Made by a program: the position numbers and the translations under genes. From the NCBI GenBank assembly GCA_036426205.1, contig CM071568.1, forward strand, positions 51,930,040-51,994,039: a stretch of DNA of 64,000 nt, read 5' to 3'. Shown here in pieces: positions 1 through 9,913 of the stretch; the first letter of the stretch is position 1; the number at the start of each line of letters is the position of its first letter. The notes beneath the pieces were generated by a model. That model was not told the DNA's origin. It saw only the letters and a list, made by a program, of their open reading frames with translations, and ran no database searches. This DNA is from Ascaphus truei. Its lineage: Eukaryota; Chordata; Amphibia; Anura; Ascaphidae.

Positions 1-410
1 CCTTGAATATGGAGTACAATTTTGGGCACCACTCCTTAGAAAATACATTATGGAAACAGAGAGAGAGTGCAGAGAAGAGCCACCAAATTAATAATGGGGA
101 TGGACAATCTAACTTTTGAGGAGAGGCTAGCTAAATTAGATTTATTTACATTAGAAAAGAGGCATATAAGAGGGGAAATGATAACTATATACAAATATAT
201 TCGGGGCAGTACAATGAGCTTTCAAATGAACTATTCATCCTAAGGGCAGTACAAAGGACTCAGGGGCATCCCTTTAGGTTGGAGGAAAGGAGATTTCCCC
301 AGCAACAAAGGAAAGTGTACTTTACAGTAAGGGCAGTTAAAATGTGGAATTCATTACCCATGGAGACTGTGATGGCAGATACAATAAATTTGTTAAAATA
401 AAGGTTGGAC
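1..410 (+). pseudogene. CR1-like LINE, ORF2 C-terminal fragment
   Basis: Translated with at least two frame changes, this encodes the C-terminal end of a CR1/L3-type (Jockey superfamily) LINE polyprotein. It contains LEYGVQFWAP at the start, then a segment resembling VQRRATKLIMGM, then FEERLAKLDLFTLEKRHIRG, and finally VRAVKMWNSLP near 330-360. This region follows the reverse transcriptase and is typical of the family. The element enters from outside the window and is interrupted at about 411 by the L1-like LINE. Its continuation lies at 7084-7375. Frameshifts near 65 and 205 make it a dead copy. Clade assignment rests on remembered family motifs, not on a search. Confidence 0.75.
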
Positions 411-417
411 TTTTTTT
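407..417. repeat. TSD of the L1-like LINE, left copy
   Basis: The sequence ggacttttttt occurs here and again at 7073-7083, exactly at the two ends of the L1-like element. It is the duplicated target inside the CR1-like coding sequence. Confidence 0.75.
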
Positions 418-1006
418 CTTTTTTTCAACTTTCTTTTTATTCATTTTCAAAACATATCATATTCATGACATTACAATATTCTGTCCTGGTGGACAGACTC
501 TTTAACCGACTTACAACATATAACCGACGTGGGGGGAAGACAGGACGTAGACAGACGTGGGGACAGGGAGGAAAAAAGGGGGGGAGGGAAGAAGTAAGGG
601 GGGGGGATTAGGGAGGGCTAACAACTGTATATCTTGCGTCTCTTTGTACGGGGATTGGTCATCCTCGGCTTACTTTATGGCGACTCTCCCTTCTATAAGG
701 ATTGAGGGTTTCCCGTTTATTCCCGCCTACTGATACGGGGGTGATTATTAGTGAGTCCCTACGTCCAATCTGTCTTTTACACTGCTCATCCAAAGAGAAC
801 TCATTTTACCCTATCAAAGCCAGATGGTGGCATTGCTCACCCCGGGGATATCTGTCTGGGCTAGCCATGGTAGCCAGACTTTTTGGAATTTTGAGCCAGT
901 GTCATTAACCAAGCTTGTTAATTTTTCCATCTGGCATACAAACCAAATTCGATTTCTAATTTTGTCTATTGATGGAATTGCACTCTGGTTCCACAGTGCT
1001 GCAGTC
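418..1006 (-). other. 3' UTR of the L1-like LINE
   Basis: No coding frame fits the family here. On the element's sense strand it contains a long C-rich tract (the G-run region at 545-610 on the plus strand) and ends in an A-rich tail. Confidence 0.6.
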
Positions 1007-1760
1007 TCACATCTCATAGCTGTTGCAAAATGCATTATTAGTTTGTTTCCCGACTGTGGGTTTGCCTAATAGGAACAGCCACGGGTCTAGCTGGATTTGG
1101 AGGCCCAAGATCCTCTGTAGCCATTCTCGAATCTGTTGCCATACCGGCATAAGCTTCGGACAGGACCACAGCATGTGTACCAGATGCCCCGGTTCCCCGC
1201 ACTGTCGTGGGCAGAGCGGGGAAGCGCCTTTAATAAATTTAGCTAATCGGGTTGGGGTGAGGTACCACCTCAATAACACCTTATATGAGTTCTCCTTCAA
1301 TGTTGTGCAAATGGAGCTACTCGCTGCCGCTTGAAAAATAGCTTTCCAGTCCTCGTCCTCTAGTGTTTCGTGCAAATCTGCTTCCCATTGGTTCATAAAT
1401 CTGGGTCTGTTTGTGTCGTCTTTGTCTGAACCGACCACCTTTCTGTATAGAGTGGAGATCAGTCCCCGCGTGTCTGTGCCCCGCACGCAGAGCCGTTCGA
1501 AATTTGTTAAGGGTGGTCTCACTGTGTGTGTATTGTAAAATGCCCTGACCTGGAGGTATCTAAGAAATTCTGTGTTGGGAATGCCTGTTTCCGACTTTAA
1601 TTGGTCAAATGTTTTAATAGTGTTGTCGCCCTCCAGGTCCTTCAATCTATTAACCCCTAGTTGTTGCTAGAGTTTGAAATTCCCCCCCTCTAGCCCAGGA
1701 GCAAAATCCGGGTTACCATACAGAGGTGCCATATATGTATGTTTAGAAGTCAATGAGCCG
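1007..1760 (-). pseudogene. L1-like ORF2, C-terminal segment
   Basis: This open frame continues the L1-like ORF2 after a frameshift near 1760. One in-frame stop lies near 1665. Recognisable parts are the segment IPNTEFLRYLQVRAF, the tryptophan-rich stretch QWEADLHETLEDEDW, and the Cys/His motif CPRQCGEPGHLVHMLWSCP, which matches the C-terminal Cys-rich domain of L1 ORF2p. The domain is needed for L1 retrotransposition and probably contacts RNA. The frame ends at 1007, followed by the 3' UTR. Confidence 0.8.
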
Positions 1761-3243
1761 CTATGTTTAGACCCTCCCAGACCGAGAGTGAGTTGAGCAC
1801 CAATGCCAAAGGCTCTTTTATAGCTTTCACCCTTATCCTTGGGTACCAGATTAGGTCCCTGAGCTCCAGTGGGGCACACAGCTCTCTCTCCAGTGCCACC
1901 CACCTTCGTAGCCCTGGGTCACCGTGCCATTATGTAATTTGGTACAACTGCACCGCCTTATAATAGGACAAAACGCATGGCACTGCCAACCCTCCCGCTT
2001 CTTTGGGTTTGTGCATAATAGCTGCTTTGACACTCGGTTGTTTGCCTTTCCATATAAATTTAGTAATAGAGTTTTGTAAAACTTTGATCTCTGATCTCAC
2101 TACAGGTATCAGGAGCGTTTGAAACAGATAAAGTATCCGGGGGAGAATGTTCATCTTAATGCTATAGATGCGGCCCAGCCATGAGATACCATACGCCGAC
2201 CAGTCTCTTAATTCCTTTTTTAGAGTATTCAATAGACTGGCATAATTGGCTTGATATAGGGAAGCTATATTTTTTGTGAGATACACCCCCAGGTATTTTA
2301 TGGCCTTGGGTCGCCATTTAAACTCAAAATTGAGTTCTAGTAGTTTCTGCATCTCATCAGGGATGTTCAAGCCTAACGCCTCGGTTTTCGTCTGGTTGAT
2401 CTTGAAACCAGAGATCTGATTGAACCGCCCCAAGAGCGCAAACAGATTAGGGAGGGAGGTGAGTGGCTTGGTAATCATCAAGATAATATCGTCTGCATAT
2501 AACGCTAACTTGTGTTCCTGCGAGTGTATCTGGACCCCCATAATGTCTCTATTTCTACGTATGTGTGCTGCTAGTGGTTCGATGCATAAGGCGAAAAGCA
2601 GGGGAGATAACGGACACCCCTGCCTCGTCCCACTTTTAATTGGAAACAGCTCTGAGGGGAAGCCTTGGTGCATCACCTTCACTGCTGGTGCTAAATATAA
2701 TGCTTTAATTGCCCTGAGGATCTTTTCCCCGAAACCAAATGCCCCAAGTGTGGTCTCCATGTATGGCCAGTCGATCCTGTCAAACGCTTTCTCCGCGTCT
2801 AGACTTAACAGCAAGCTCCGGACCTTGTTGGCGTTATCAAAATCTACTATATCAATTACTCTTCTCGTATTGTCGGCCGCTTGTCGATCTCTAATAAAGC
2901 CAACCTGGTCCGGATGGATCAGCCCCGGCAGGAGGACGCTTAATCTATTGGCCAACAGTTTAGAATACATTTTGATGTCCGAATTTATCAATGAGATCGG
3001 CCTGTAGCTTTGGCAATTTGTGGGATCTTTGTCCTTTTTGTATATCACGGAGATTGACGCCTGGAGCATCTGCCCCAGGAAAGGCTCGCCCGCCAAGACC
3101 CCATTGTACAGCCGGAGCATGTGAGGGGCTAATATGTCTATGAATTTTTTATAGTATAGGTTGGAAAACCCATCCGGGCCCGGGGCCTTGGAGGGCTTCA
3201 AGCTTTTGACTACTGCTGCCAGTTCCTCTCGTGTGAAATCCCC
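1760..3243 (-). pseudogene. L1-like ORF2, reverse transcriptase domain
   Basis: The 423-residue open frame at 1930-3201 is the reverse transcriptase of the L1-like LINE. Motifs appear in order: PSKAPGPDGF near its start, YRPISLIN, the LLSLDAEKAFDRIDW box (first catalytic Asp), GTRQGCPLSPLLFAL, and the catalytic YADDIILM at plus positions 2478-2499. IKYLGVYLT follows in the thumb. An in-frame TAG at 3241-3243 separates it from the upstream ORF2 part, which is in the same frame. A TAA at about 1927-1929 cuts it again, and reading continues in frame to a frameshift near 1760. Catalytic residues are intact but the chain is interrupted. Confidence 0.9.
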
Positions 3244-3906
3244 CTATATCGCCTCCCTCTCCAGTCTGCCCAGCTGTGGCAGTGCAGCTTCAGATAGAAA
3301 CTCTTGCAATATGCCTGCTGTCTTTGCATTATGAGTCACCTTCTCCCCGTTATACAGCTCTGCATAATATTGTCGGAACTCCTCAACTATAACTTTGGGG
3401 TTAGAGGATGTCTCCCCTGATTTAGTTCTAATTGATTGTAAATTATAATTCGGTTGCCTATTGCGAAGTCGGGTGGCCAGCATCGTGTCCGGCTTGTTGG
3501 CTTTCTCATAAAATTTTCTATGTGTCCAACTCAGATCCCTCTCGGCCCTGGAGGTGAGGAGGAGGCCAAGCTCAGTCCTTACGTCCTTCAGCTCCTTTAG
3601 GGTATCCCCTCTGCCTGATTGGTTATGCAGTACAGAGAGCTCATGTAACCTCTTGTATAATTGTGCAGATTTGGCATCTCTCTGTTTTTTCCTTTTGGCT
3701 GCTATGCTTATCAGCACCCCCCTCATCGTGGCTTTGTGAGCCTCCCACAGCAACGTGTGGGATTCCACACTGCCCAGGTTGGTCTGGAAGAATTGTTTAA
3801 TCTCCTCTTTAACTACTTTCTCTAATTCTGGTATCTTAATCAGTGATTCATTAAGTTTCCAGTTTGCTCCTGAGCTATTAGGCCTAATTTGTGTGCATCT
3901 CAGCTC
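3244..3906 (-). pseudogene. L1-like ORF2, endonuclease-RT linker
   Basis: This frame lies between the endonuclease and reverse transcriptase of the same ORF2. Its true beginning is at about 3906, not at the internal Met at 3768: the in-frame translation upstream (RPNSSGANWKLNE and so on) is protein-like and fits the L1 post-endonuclease region. It is basic and rich in Lys/Arg/Glu (KRKKQRDAKSAQLYKRL). It ends at the TAG at 3241-3243, beyond which the same frame continues into the reverse transcriptase. Confidence 0.75.
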
Positions 3907-4595
3907 TACTGATCATCTGACCACGTAATGTCGTGTATTTTGGAATCGGAGATCTGTGGGACCATTCTACTAGACACGAAAAAGTGGTCGATTCTGCTGT
4001 AGCTGTTGTGTGGGTTCGAGTAGAAAGTATAACTCCACTCCCCGGGGTGTTGTTCCCTCCAAATGTCTTTCAGACTCCCTCTCTTAAGACCTTCCAGCAG
4101 AGGTCCATTCCCTGCTTGCCTGTGTTTTTGCCGTTGTGATGATCGATCCACTCTGGGGTCTAACACTTTGTTAAAGTCCCCCGCTAGGATTATGTTCCCT
4201 TCTGCCCATCTTTGCAACGTCAGGAAGAACTCATTGAAGAACTGCGGTTCGTTCTCACACGGTACGTAAACACAGGCTAACGTGATCCTACACTGCTGTA
4301 GAAGCCCTACTAAGATGAGGTCTCTCCCCTTAACATCTCTTTTAACTTTTTCTACCTGAAACGGGAGTCTATTACTAAATACAATCGCCACCCCTTTCTT
4401 TTTCTCCTTAGCGGAGGCCAGGAAGAACTGTCGGTATCCTTTGTCTAGGAAGCTAGGGCTACTTTGTGTACTAAAGTGAGTCTCCTGTAGGAAAACTACA
4501 TCCGCATTCCTCTTTTTAAATTCTGAGAAAGCTACCCTGCGTTTTTTGGGACTGTTGAACCCCTTAACATTCTGGGAGATCAGTGTTACAGACAT
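3906..4595 (-). pseudogene. L1-like ORF2, AP endonuclease domain
   Basis: The 229-residue frame begins MSVTLISQNVKGFNSPKKRR, the normal N-terminus of L1 ORF2p, so the Met at 4595 is taken as the start. It carries the hallmarks of the apurinic/apyrimidinic-type endonuclease that nicks the target DNA: the Asn of SQNVKGFNS, LQETHF (catalytic Glu), AGDFNKVLDP (Asp-x-Asn) and SRIDHFFVS. The last motif, normally an SDH, is destroyed by a frameshift: the frame reads SDDQ then stop at about 3906, while the shifted frame continues the protein. Confidence 0.88.
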
Positions 4596-5893
4596 TCGTG
4601 TGTGGGGTGTGAAATGCTGTGTGTGCTTTGTGGCAAATTCTTACCTAAGGGAGATCGCTCTGATAAGAGGTGACTTCTTTGGTGGTGATTCACCCTCGTA
4701 CTTGGTCCTCCATGGTGGGGGAAGGGTACATTGAGGGAAGGAGACACTGGGGAAAAGCAAGGGGAACAACAAACAAGTAAACACATGGAAAGAACCTTGG
4801 TAGCCTCTAGGGGCCCCAGGTTCATTGCCCGGTTGTAACTCCGCCTCTCTGGACCCATCTCCCTCCCAGTCCAGGGCCATGGTCTCCAATGCCGACCATG
4901 TATTCTCGGGACTTTTACAGGGATGTGGGGCACACCCACGCCCCTGTCACCGAAGCACATGCCTGCGGGCAGGAATAGTGGTGTACTCCCATCCACCCGC
5001 TGTCCATCACTGTCCATCTTCGCGCCTGCCGCCTCTGAACCCAGTGGTATTCCATTGATAACAGAGTCTCAGTAGGCCCATCTTCTAGCCACCCTGGGGG
5101 ACCCCCCTGACCTCAAGTACCGCCCGCCCATTGCTGTCCTGCACAGTTCTTTACTTGGGGCCCATCTCACTACCCCTCCTCTTAGCTGGTGTATCTCCGG
5201 CCCCTCCACTATTGGGCTCCTCCGGTATCCTATCTGCCTTAATACCCCAATCCCTTCCCCCGCCGGGGACACGCTTCCCTCCGCCTGGGCCCTTCCCTGT
5301 TGTTTATGTCTCGTGCTCCTGCGGGGACTCATCCTAGGTCGTGTCCCTCTCTCCCCTAGTGCCTGCTATGTCTTGGCCTCCCTTAATCTGTGGCTTGGGG
5401 GGGGTGGCGCGGGGGGGGGGCTCTGCTGCTCGGCGGTACCATCCAGGACTCTGTTCCCCTCTCTGGCAGCGGAATTAGCGTACCCCTGCCGGAGTGGAGT
5501 CCCCTGCACTGCAGTTCCGGATCGACGTCACTTCCGCTTCCGGGTTTCCTCTCCTCCGCCACGTCACATCCGCCTCCGCTGCCCCGTTCCGTCATTCGGA
5601 GGCTGGCTGTGGGCAGAGGCGGACGTCCCCTTGGGCGTGCTCGTACCGCTCCTCACTCCGTCCCGCCAAATCCTTAGCCGCCATGGATTTCAGCCCGCCG
5701 ACCGCCCTTCTTCCTCAGGTAAGACTCAACATGCCATTTTCCTGTGCTTTTGGGGGTAGCTTTCCACGATTTTTCTTTTTTGATGTAGGGGCAGTTTCTC
5801 ACCACCGGAGCTCCTGTCTTGCTACTTTTGTACTCCGCTCAGGCGTACGGACCCAACTCAGCCATTCTGGCAAAAAACTTTTTAACTTAGAAC
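4596..5893 (-). other. GC-rich inter-ORF region of the L1-like LINE
   Basis: About 1.3 kb separates ORF1 from ORF2, far longer than the near-contiguous ORFs of mammalian L1. It is GC- and CpG-rich, especially 5380-5700, and resembles a CpG-island-like promoter more than decayed coding sequence. Short frames on both strands here are low-complexity (Pro/Ser/Arg) and have no recognisable domain. It could be an internal promoter/5' UTR for ORF2 or the remains of a tandem 5' UTR. Confidence 0.55.
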
Positions 5894-6901
5894 CTAACAT
5901 GGTAACTTTTGCGGACCCTCCGTCCTCCCCGCTGGGGATTTACTGGGTATCGGGGCAGCTCTGTTCTTGCGGCGTTCTGCCGAGGTAGACACGGTCTCCC
6001 AGTCAGCCAGCCGTGGCCGCCGTACCTCTGGGCCCCCCACTTCAGGCACTACATCAACAATTCCCAGTTTTTTGAGGAAGGCCGATCCGTCTGCAGGGTG
6101 TTTCAACACGTGGGGGCGGCCATTTCGTATTACCACTAGGGCTAAAGGGAATGCCCAGCGGTAGCGCACCTCTCTGTCCCTCAGTACTCTAGTGAACGGC
6201 TGCAGGGCCTGTCGCCGTGCCAGTGTTAGCGGGGAGAGGTCCTGATAGACTGCCAGTGAGAGACCCTCGAAGGACACCGTGGGGGTTGATCGGGTTATTT
6301 TACTGATATCCTCTTTAGTCTTGTAATGATGCAGCCTGAGGATCACATCTCTGGGGGGGTTGTTTGGAGTGGGGCGCGATCTCAGAGCACGATGGCAGCG
6401 ATCCATCACTAGCTCAGCCTCTGTCTTGCCGGGCATGATAGAGGTCATCCATCTGCTGATCAGCTCCTCTGGGTCAAGGATCTCCTCGGGGATACCCCTG
6501 ATCCTCAGGTTATTGCGCCGGTCTCGGTTTTCACCGTCCTCCTGCCGGTCCTCAAGCTCTGACACTCTGGCCTCCAAATCCCCCATCCGTTTATTCGTTT
6601 CACTGTGGCATCGTGCGCTCTCCTCCATCTTCTCCTCCAGTTCATTGGTGCGTGCCCCAATTTGTTGAATGTCCTTACGGAGGCCCTCCACCTCTCCTCT
6701 GAAAAATGTTTTTAAATCACTGAGGAGCCTGGCTATTTCGTTCTTTATCACGCCCGTTTGCTCCGATGATGCCCCTTCAACCTCTGGGGTAGGGTCTGAG
6801 TCCGACACCGCCGGGGTCTCCTCCGGTCGTGCCTTCCTTCCCCCCGTGAAATAGGAACGCACGTCCGACTTGCGCTTGTTTTTCAGCCGCGTTGTCACCA
6901 T
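5894..6901 (-). CDS. L1-like ORF1 protein (RNA-binding chaperone)
   Basis: An intact 335-residue open frame, close to the 338 residues of human L1 ORF1p. Residues 1-50 are basic then acidic and probably disordered. Residues about 52-128 form a heptad-rich coiled coil expected to trimerise. RRNNLRIRGIPE at about 128-139 is the signature at the start of the RRM of L1 ORF1p. Residues 165-290 match the C-terminal domain, with MDRCHRALRSRP and PRDVILRLHHYKTKEDI. Known homologues coat L1 RNA and act as nucleic-acid chaperones in cytoplasmic ribonucleoprotein particles. The start is the first ATG after the short 5' UTR. Although the frame is open, the element is dead because ORF2 is broken. Confidence 0.9.
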   Translation of the reverse strand: MVTTRLKNKRKSDVRSYFTGGRKARPEETPAVSDSDPTPEVEGASSEQTGVIKNEIARLLSDLKTFFRGEVEGLRKDIQQIGARTNELEEKMEESARCHSETNKRMGDLEARVSELEDRQEDGENRDRRNNLRIRGIPEEILDPEELISRWMTSIMPGKTEAELVMDRCHRALRSRPTPNNPPRDVILRLHHYKTKEDISKITRSTPTVSFEGLSLAVYQDLSPLTLARRQALQPFTRVLRDREVRYRWAFPLALVVIRNGRPHVLKHPADGSAFLKKLGIVDVVPEVGGPEVRRPRLADWETVSTSAERRKNRAAPIPSKSPAGRTEGPQKLPC

Positions 6902-7072
6902 GGCCCCCTGTGTTTAGTATGTGCTTAATCAGTATGAATTCACGGTCCCGATGCTGTATTTAGATCTCGGGTGGCTGCGCCAAAAATTCTTTTAATTAGC
7001 TTGTCTATGCCGACGGGTGCTGGAGCCTCTGCTTTACACCTCCTGAAGCATGCCCGCCGCGCATGCGCCCAC

Positions 7073-7083
7073 GGACTTTTTTT
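7073..7083. repeat. TSD of the L1-like LINE, right copy
   Basis: ggacttttttt, matching 407-417; the T run is longer on this side. It marks the 5' end of the minus-strand LINE. Confidence 0.75.
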
Positions 7084-7375
7084 TTTTAAAGGAAAGGTAT
7101 ACAGGGATATTCCAAATAAGTATACATGGGAAGGAGGTTGATCCATGGAATAATCCGACTGCCAATTCTTAGAGTCGGGAAGGAATTTATTTTTCCCCTT
7201 ATGAGATATCATTGGATAATATGACACTGGAGTTTTTTGTTTGCCTTCCTCTGGATCAATAAGTAGGTATAGATATAGGATAAAGTATCTGTTGTCTAAA
7301 TTTAGCATAGGTTGAACTTGATGGACGTACGTCTTTTTTCAACCTCATCTACTATGTAACTCTGTAACTGGGAAT
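7084..7375 (+). pseudogene. CR1-like LINE, C-terminus and 3' tail (continued)
   Basis: This resumes the CR1-like element cut at 410. Translation gives KERYTGIFQISIHGKEVDPWNNPT, directly continuing the upstream RLDFF-type segment. The 3' part contains the conserved block around 7308-7368 (gttgaacttgatggacgtac, then tttttt, then caacctcat and ctatgtaact) found at the 3' ends of many frog and other tetrapod copies of this LINE. From 7376 to 7591 I see no recognisable feature beyond AT-rich DNA. Confidence 0.7.
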
Positions 7376-7591
7376 GTACGGGATGACAGAGCTTAATTCA
7401 AAGGTAAGATGGACATTGAAAAATGTTCTTAGGGTACTGCTAATCAAAAGTAAGCTATATAGTATATAGTCACTAATAAAAAAATTCAATGGTAACGTGA
7501 AAGCATTGCATGACCAGTGTTATTCACCCCAACGTCTCAAAACATATAGGAATGCAAAAATAAAATCAACAAAAAATAAAATTACATCAAT

Positions 7592-7605
7592 CAGTTGATA
7601 CTGTT
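7592..7605. repeat. TSD of PLE1, left copy
   Basis: cagttgatactgtt, repeated exactly at 13450-13463. The two copies bracket the whole Penelope-like element. Confidence 0.9.
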
Positions 7606-8060
7606 GAGCAACGAAGAACCAGGGGAGCGATGGTATCTTAAAATAGAAAAAAACTACATAGTGCAATAATGTTTCAATATGACACAAATAGTGAGACTCC
7701 CAAGTGACTGCTAATGAAGCTGGGTTAGAGCTGGAATGAGCAATGTCCAACAGTCACAGGCTGGAGCCATTAGGAGGAAGTGCAATCTCAAAAGAGAGAG
7801 ACACACACAGAGCCAAGATAAAAATAAAAATACGATTTATCCACAAACAATAAAAATGGAGGCTTACAAGATCCCAATGGGATAACAGAATAGAAGGTAT
7901 GGTGATCTCAGAATCACATCACGCCGCCGCTGCCGCTGCAAGCCGCCGTACTGCGTGTCTGCCAGGAGCCGATACGTCACTTCCGGTGTTCCGGCCGGTT
8001 GACGTCACGGAATCCCCAGTAGTCTCTCTCCCTCTCAATCGTAGGGTCACGCTCTTTACG
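7606..8060 (-). repeat. PLE1 3' terminal repeat (pLTR)
   Basis: This segment matches, in inverted orientation, 12808-13252 at the other end of the element, and its outer part also matches 12672-12807 in direct orientation. It carries CpG-rich sequence with CRE-like tgacgtca and cacttccgg blocks. PLE terminal repeats carry promoter and ribozyme functions in known elements. Confidence 0.85.
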
Positions 8061-8098
8061 CGTTTCGCCGTTCTGAATGACGGCTTCGTCAGGAGTAG
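8050..8098 (-). ncRNA. Hammerhead-like ribozyme sequence in PLE1
   Basis: On the minus strand: core CTGACGA (8092-8086), stem II GCCGT/ACGGC with an 8-nt loop, GAAA (8066-8063), then the minimal stem III ACGCGT with A as the nucleotide before the scissile bond. All core positions of a type I hammerhead are present. Stem I is poor at the first pairs (C opposite A). PLE terminal repeats are known to contain hammerhead motifs with very short stem III. Confidence 0.6.
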
Positions 8099-8099
8099 C

Positions 8100-8646
8100 A
8101 GTAACATGCTAAAAGGGTCTTTATATACCCACTAGACAATCAAAAACTTCTCCTCCTATAGGTTAATTGATACAAGCATCCCTAACCAATGGGCAGATGA
8201 ACTAAATACCCTATTTGGCCAGAGGTTACAAAATAGGCAAGATTTTATACATTTATATTAAAACAAATCAACCACAAATTTAAAAAGATTCTCCTTTAAA
8301 ATAATAAGGAAAGAATCATATCATTATAAAAAATACACAAAGTTATTAATCAAAGAAAATGTCTCTAAGTCAAACAACTTTACATATAAATCACATATTA
8401 ATCCCTAATCTCATTGGCTCTTTATGCAATAAAAAGGACGACGATTGATGAATCTCGGAAATATAAGATAGAAAAAATTAGTAAAGAAACAACATAGGAA
8501 TTACATTACACATCTTTAAATGCATCAATATGCCACACAGCCTACAATCATCATACATAGGAAAAATGCATCAAACACATAGGTGTTATGTCAAACACAG
8601 AGCAGATGACAAGGATGGACTTAAGCAAATGCAGAAATTATAGACA
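8100..8646 (-). other. 3' UTR of PLE1
   Basis: AT-rich, with no protein-like frame. It lies between the endonuclease stop and the ribozyme-bearing terminal repeat. Confidence 0.5.
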
Positions 8647-9284
8647 TTACAGAAAAGCGCCCAATTCAAAATCTATATTTAGGCCTTGAGGAACTAAAGT
8701 TTTTAATGAAAAAATCCAAAAGCGCTCTCTTTTTTTCAGCGCAACATTTCTATCTCCACCCCTCCAATGGGGCAGCACATGTTCAAGCACTGTAAACCTC
8801 AGGCCTGATGTATCACCCTGATGTTTTTGAATAAAGTGATTCGATAATAAGTGGGTAGTGACACCTCTTCTAACATTACCAATGTGTTCAAGAATACGTG
8901 TCCTTACAGGCCTGGTGGTTTGGCCTACATATTGTAGCCCACATTGGCATTGTATAAGATAAATCACGTGGTCTGTCTTACATGTGATATGTTGTTTTAT
9001 TTGAAATTTCTGTTTAGAATTATTTGACATAAATCCAAATTTATCATCCACTCTATGTCTGCACGCCGTACATGTAGTACAGCCGAAAAAAACTTTTATT
9101 TGAGGTAACCATCTATTCCCTTCTTTTATAACTTTTGGTAGGGCACTAGGTGCTAATTTATTTTTTAGTGCATTAGCCTTTTTAAAGATTACCATTGGCT
9201 GTTCGGGAACTATATCTCCCAACACTGAGTCATTTTTAACAATATGCCAATATTTACGTATTATTTCGACTACTTTCTCTGATT
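8647..9284 (-). pseudogene. PLE1 GIY-YIG endonuclease and linker
   Basis: This is the C-terminal third of the PLE polyprotein. It starts in the post-RT linker (EIIRKYWHIVKND, then PEQPMVIFKKANALKN), followed by a Cys-rich element CTTCTACRH, a typical zinc-binding CCHH-like spacer of PLEs. VIYLIQCQCGLQYVGQT is the GIY-YIG motif equivalent (about 8925-8970), with downstream ARG-like RTRILEHIGN, a conserved His region, and KKRERFWIFSLKTLVPQGLN at the C-terminus, where the Glu is the expected metal ligand. The frame opens upstream to 9336, but those first residues belong to the inserted sequence. The domain nicks target DNA. It looks intact in isolation. Confidence 0.92.
9271..9284. repeat. TSD of the 380-bp nested insertion, left copy
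   Basis: tactttctctgatt, repeated exactly at 9665-9678. In PLE1 it lies in the codons for the SEKV stretch that joins RT to the endonuclease. Confidence 0.85.
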
Positions 9285-9664
9285 CAGAAAAGGGGAAGGG
9301 GAAACACAAAATGAATGTGCCCCCAAAAGAATTCACTTAAATGCACACCACCCAAGTGTAAAAATTAACTTTTAATAAATCCTTAAAACATATATTACCA
9401 AAGTAACGTGTGATGTGAGATTATTCAAAATCACACGTTACTTTGGTAATATATGTTTTAAGGATTTATTAAAAGTTAATTTTTACACTTGGGTGGTGTG
9501 CATTTAAGTGAATTCTTTTGGGGGCACATTCATTTTGTGTTTCCCCTTCCCCTTTTCTGATTCACTTTCAGTTCACAGTTTGCACCCACCTTCTGATTAC
9601 CTCACTTATGAATATAAATACTTCATTCAATTAGTATGGTCCTGTGATCACTCCCCACTCTTTG
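9285..9664. mobile_element. 380-bp retroposed insertion with internal palindrome
   Basis: A foreign segment inside PLE1, flanked by an exact 14-bp TSD. Bases 9284-9414 and 9430-9560 form a 131-bp essentially perfect inverted repeat around a 15-bp spacer. The remaining 104 bp (9561-9664) are unpaired. The shape suggests a 5'-inverted (twin-primed) fragment, or an inverted dimer, of a retroelement not otherwise present in the window. No coding potential beyond mirror-image short frames. Confidence 0.75.
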
Positions 9665-9913
9665 TACTTTCTCTGATTGTCTATTATAATTTGTTAGAAA
9701 AGAAAAGTCAAAGTTTTTGTTGGACTTTATTTTTATTTTATCATTCAAAAGGTATTTTCTTTCTAGACCCCCTGCTTTCTCTACTGCATCTTGAATAATC
9801 TTATCCTCATAGTTTTTTTCTTTAAATCTGTTCTGCAAAAAAAGGGACTGTTTCTGAAAACTATTCATATCAGAGCAGTTTCTCCTAATTCTCCTTAGTT
9901 GTCCGTATGGCAC
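9665..9913 (-). pseudogene. PLE1 RT thumb region
   Basis: The frame reads PYGQLRRIRRNCS then coiled, charged sequence (QNRFKEKNYEDKIIQDAVEKA) and FLTNYNRQSEKV, the standard segment after the PLE RT palm. It is cut off by the 380-bp insertion at 9664/9665, and a frameshift near 9900 separates it from the palm. Confidence 0.85.

Larger units (their letters stand above)
418..7072 (-). mobile_element. L1-like LINE, near full length, inactivated
   Basis: A 6.65-kb non-LTR retrotransposon on the minus strand. In element order it has a short 5' UTR (7072-6902), ORF1 (6901-5894), an unusually long GC-rich inter-ORF region (5893-4596), ORF2 with AP endonuclease, reverse transcriptase and a C-terminal Cys/His motif (4595-1007), and a 3' UTR ending in an A-rich tail (T-rich on the plus strand at 411-428). 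The 11-bp TSD and insertion inside a CR1-like LINE show retrotransposition by target-primed reverse transcription. ORF1 is open; ORF2 has two frameshifts and three stops. Confidence 0.85.

Noticed and set aside
2420..3007. 195-residue plus-strand frame
   Set aside because: Antisense to the RT domain of the L1-like ORF2; no independent similarity or initiation context.
6940..7308. 122-residue minus-strand frame upstream of L1 ORF1
   Set aside because: Its first 75 residues are antisense to the CR1-like C-terminus and the rest crosses the L1 5' junction.
9508..9798. Plus-strand frame mirroring the start of the 8647-9336 minus frame
   Set aside because: The shared N-terminus is a product of the 131-bp palindrome, not a conserved protein.
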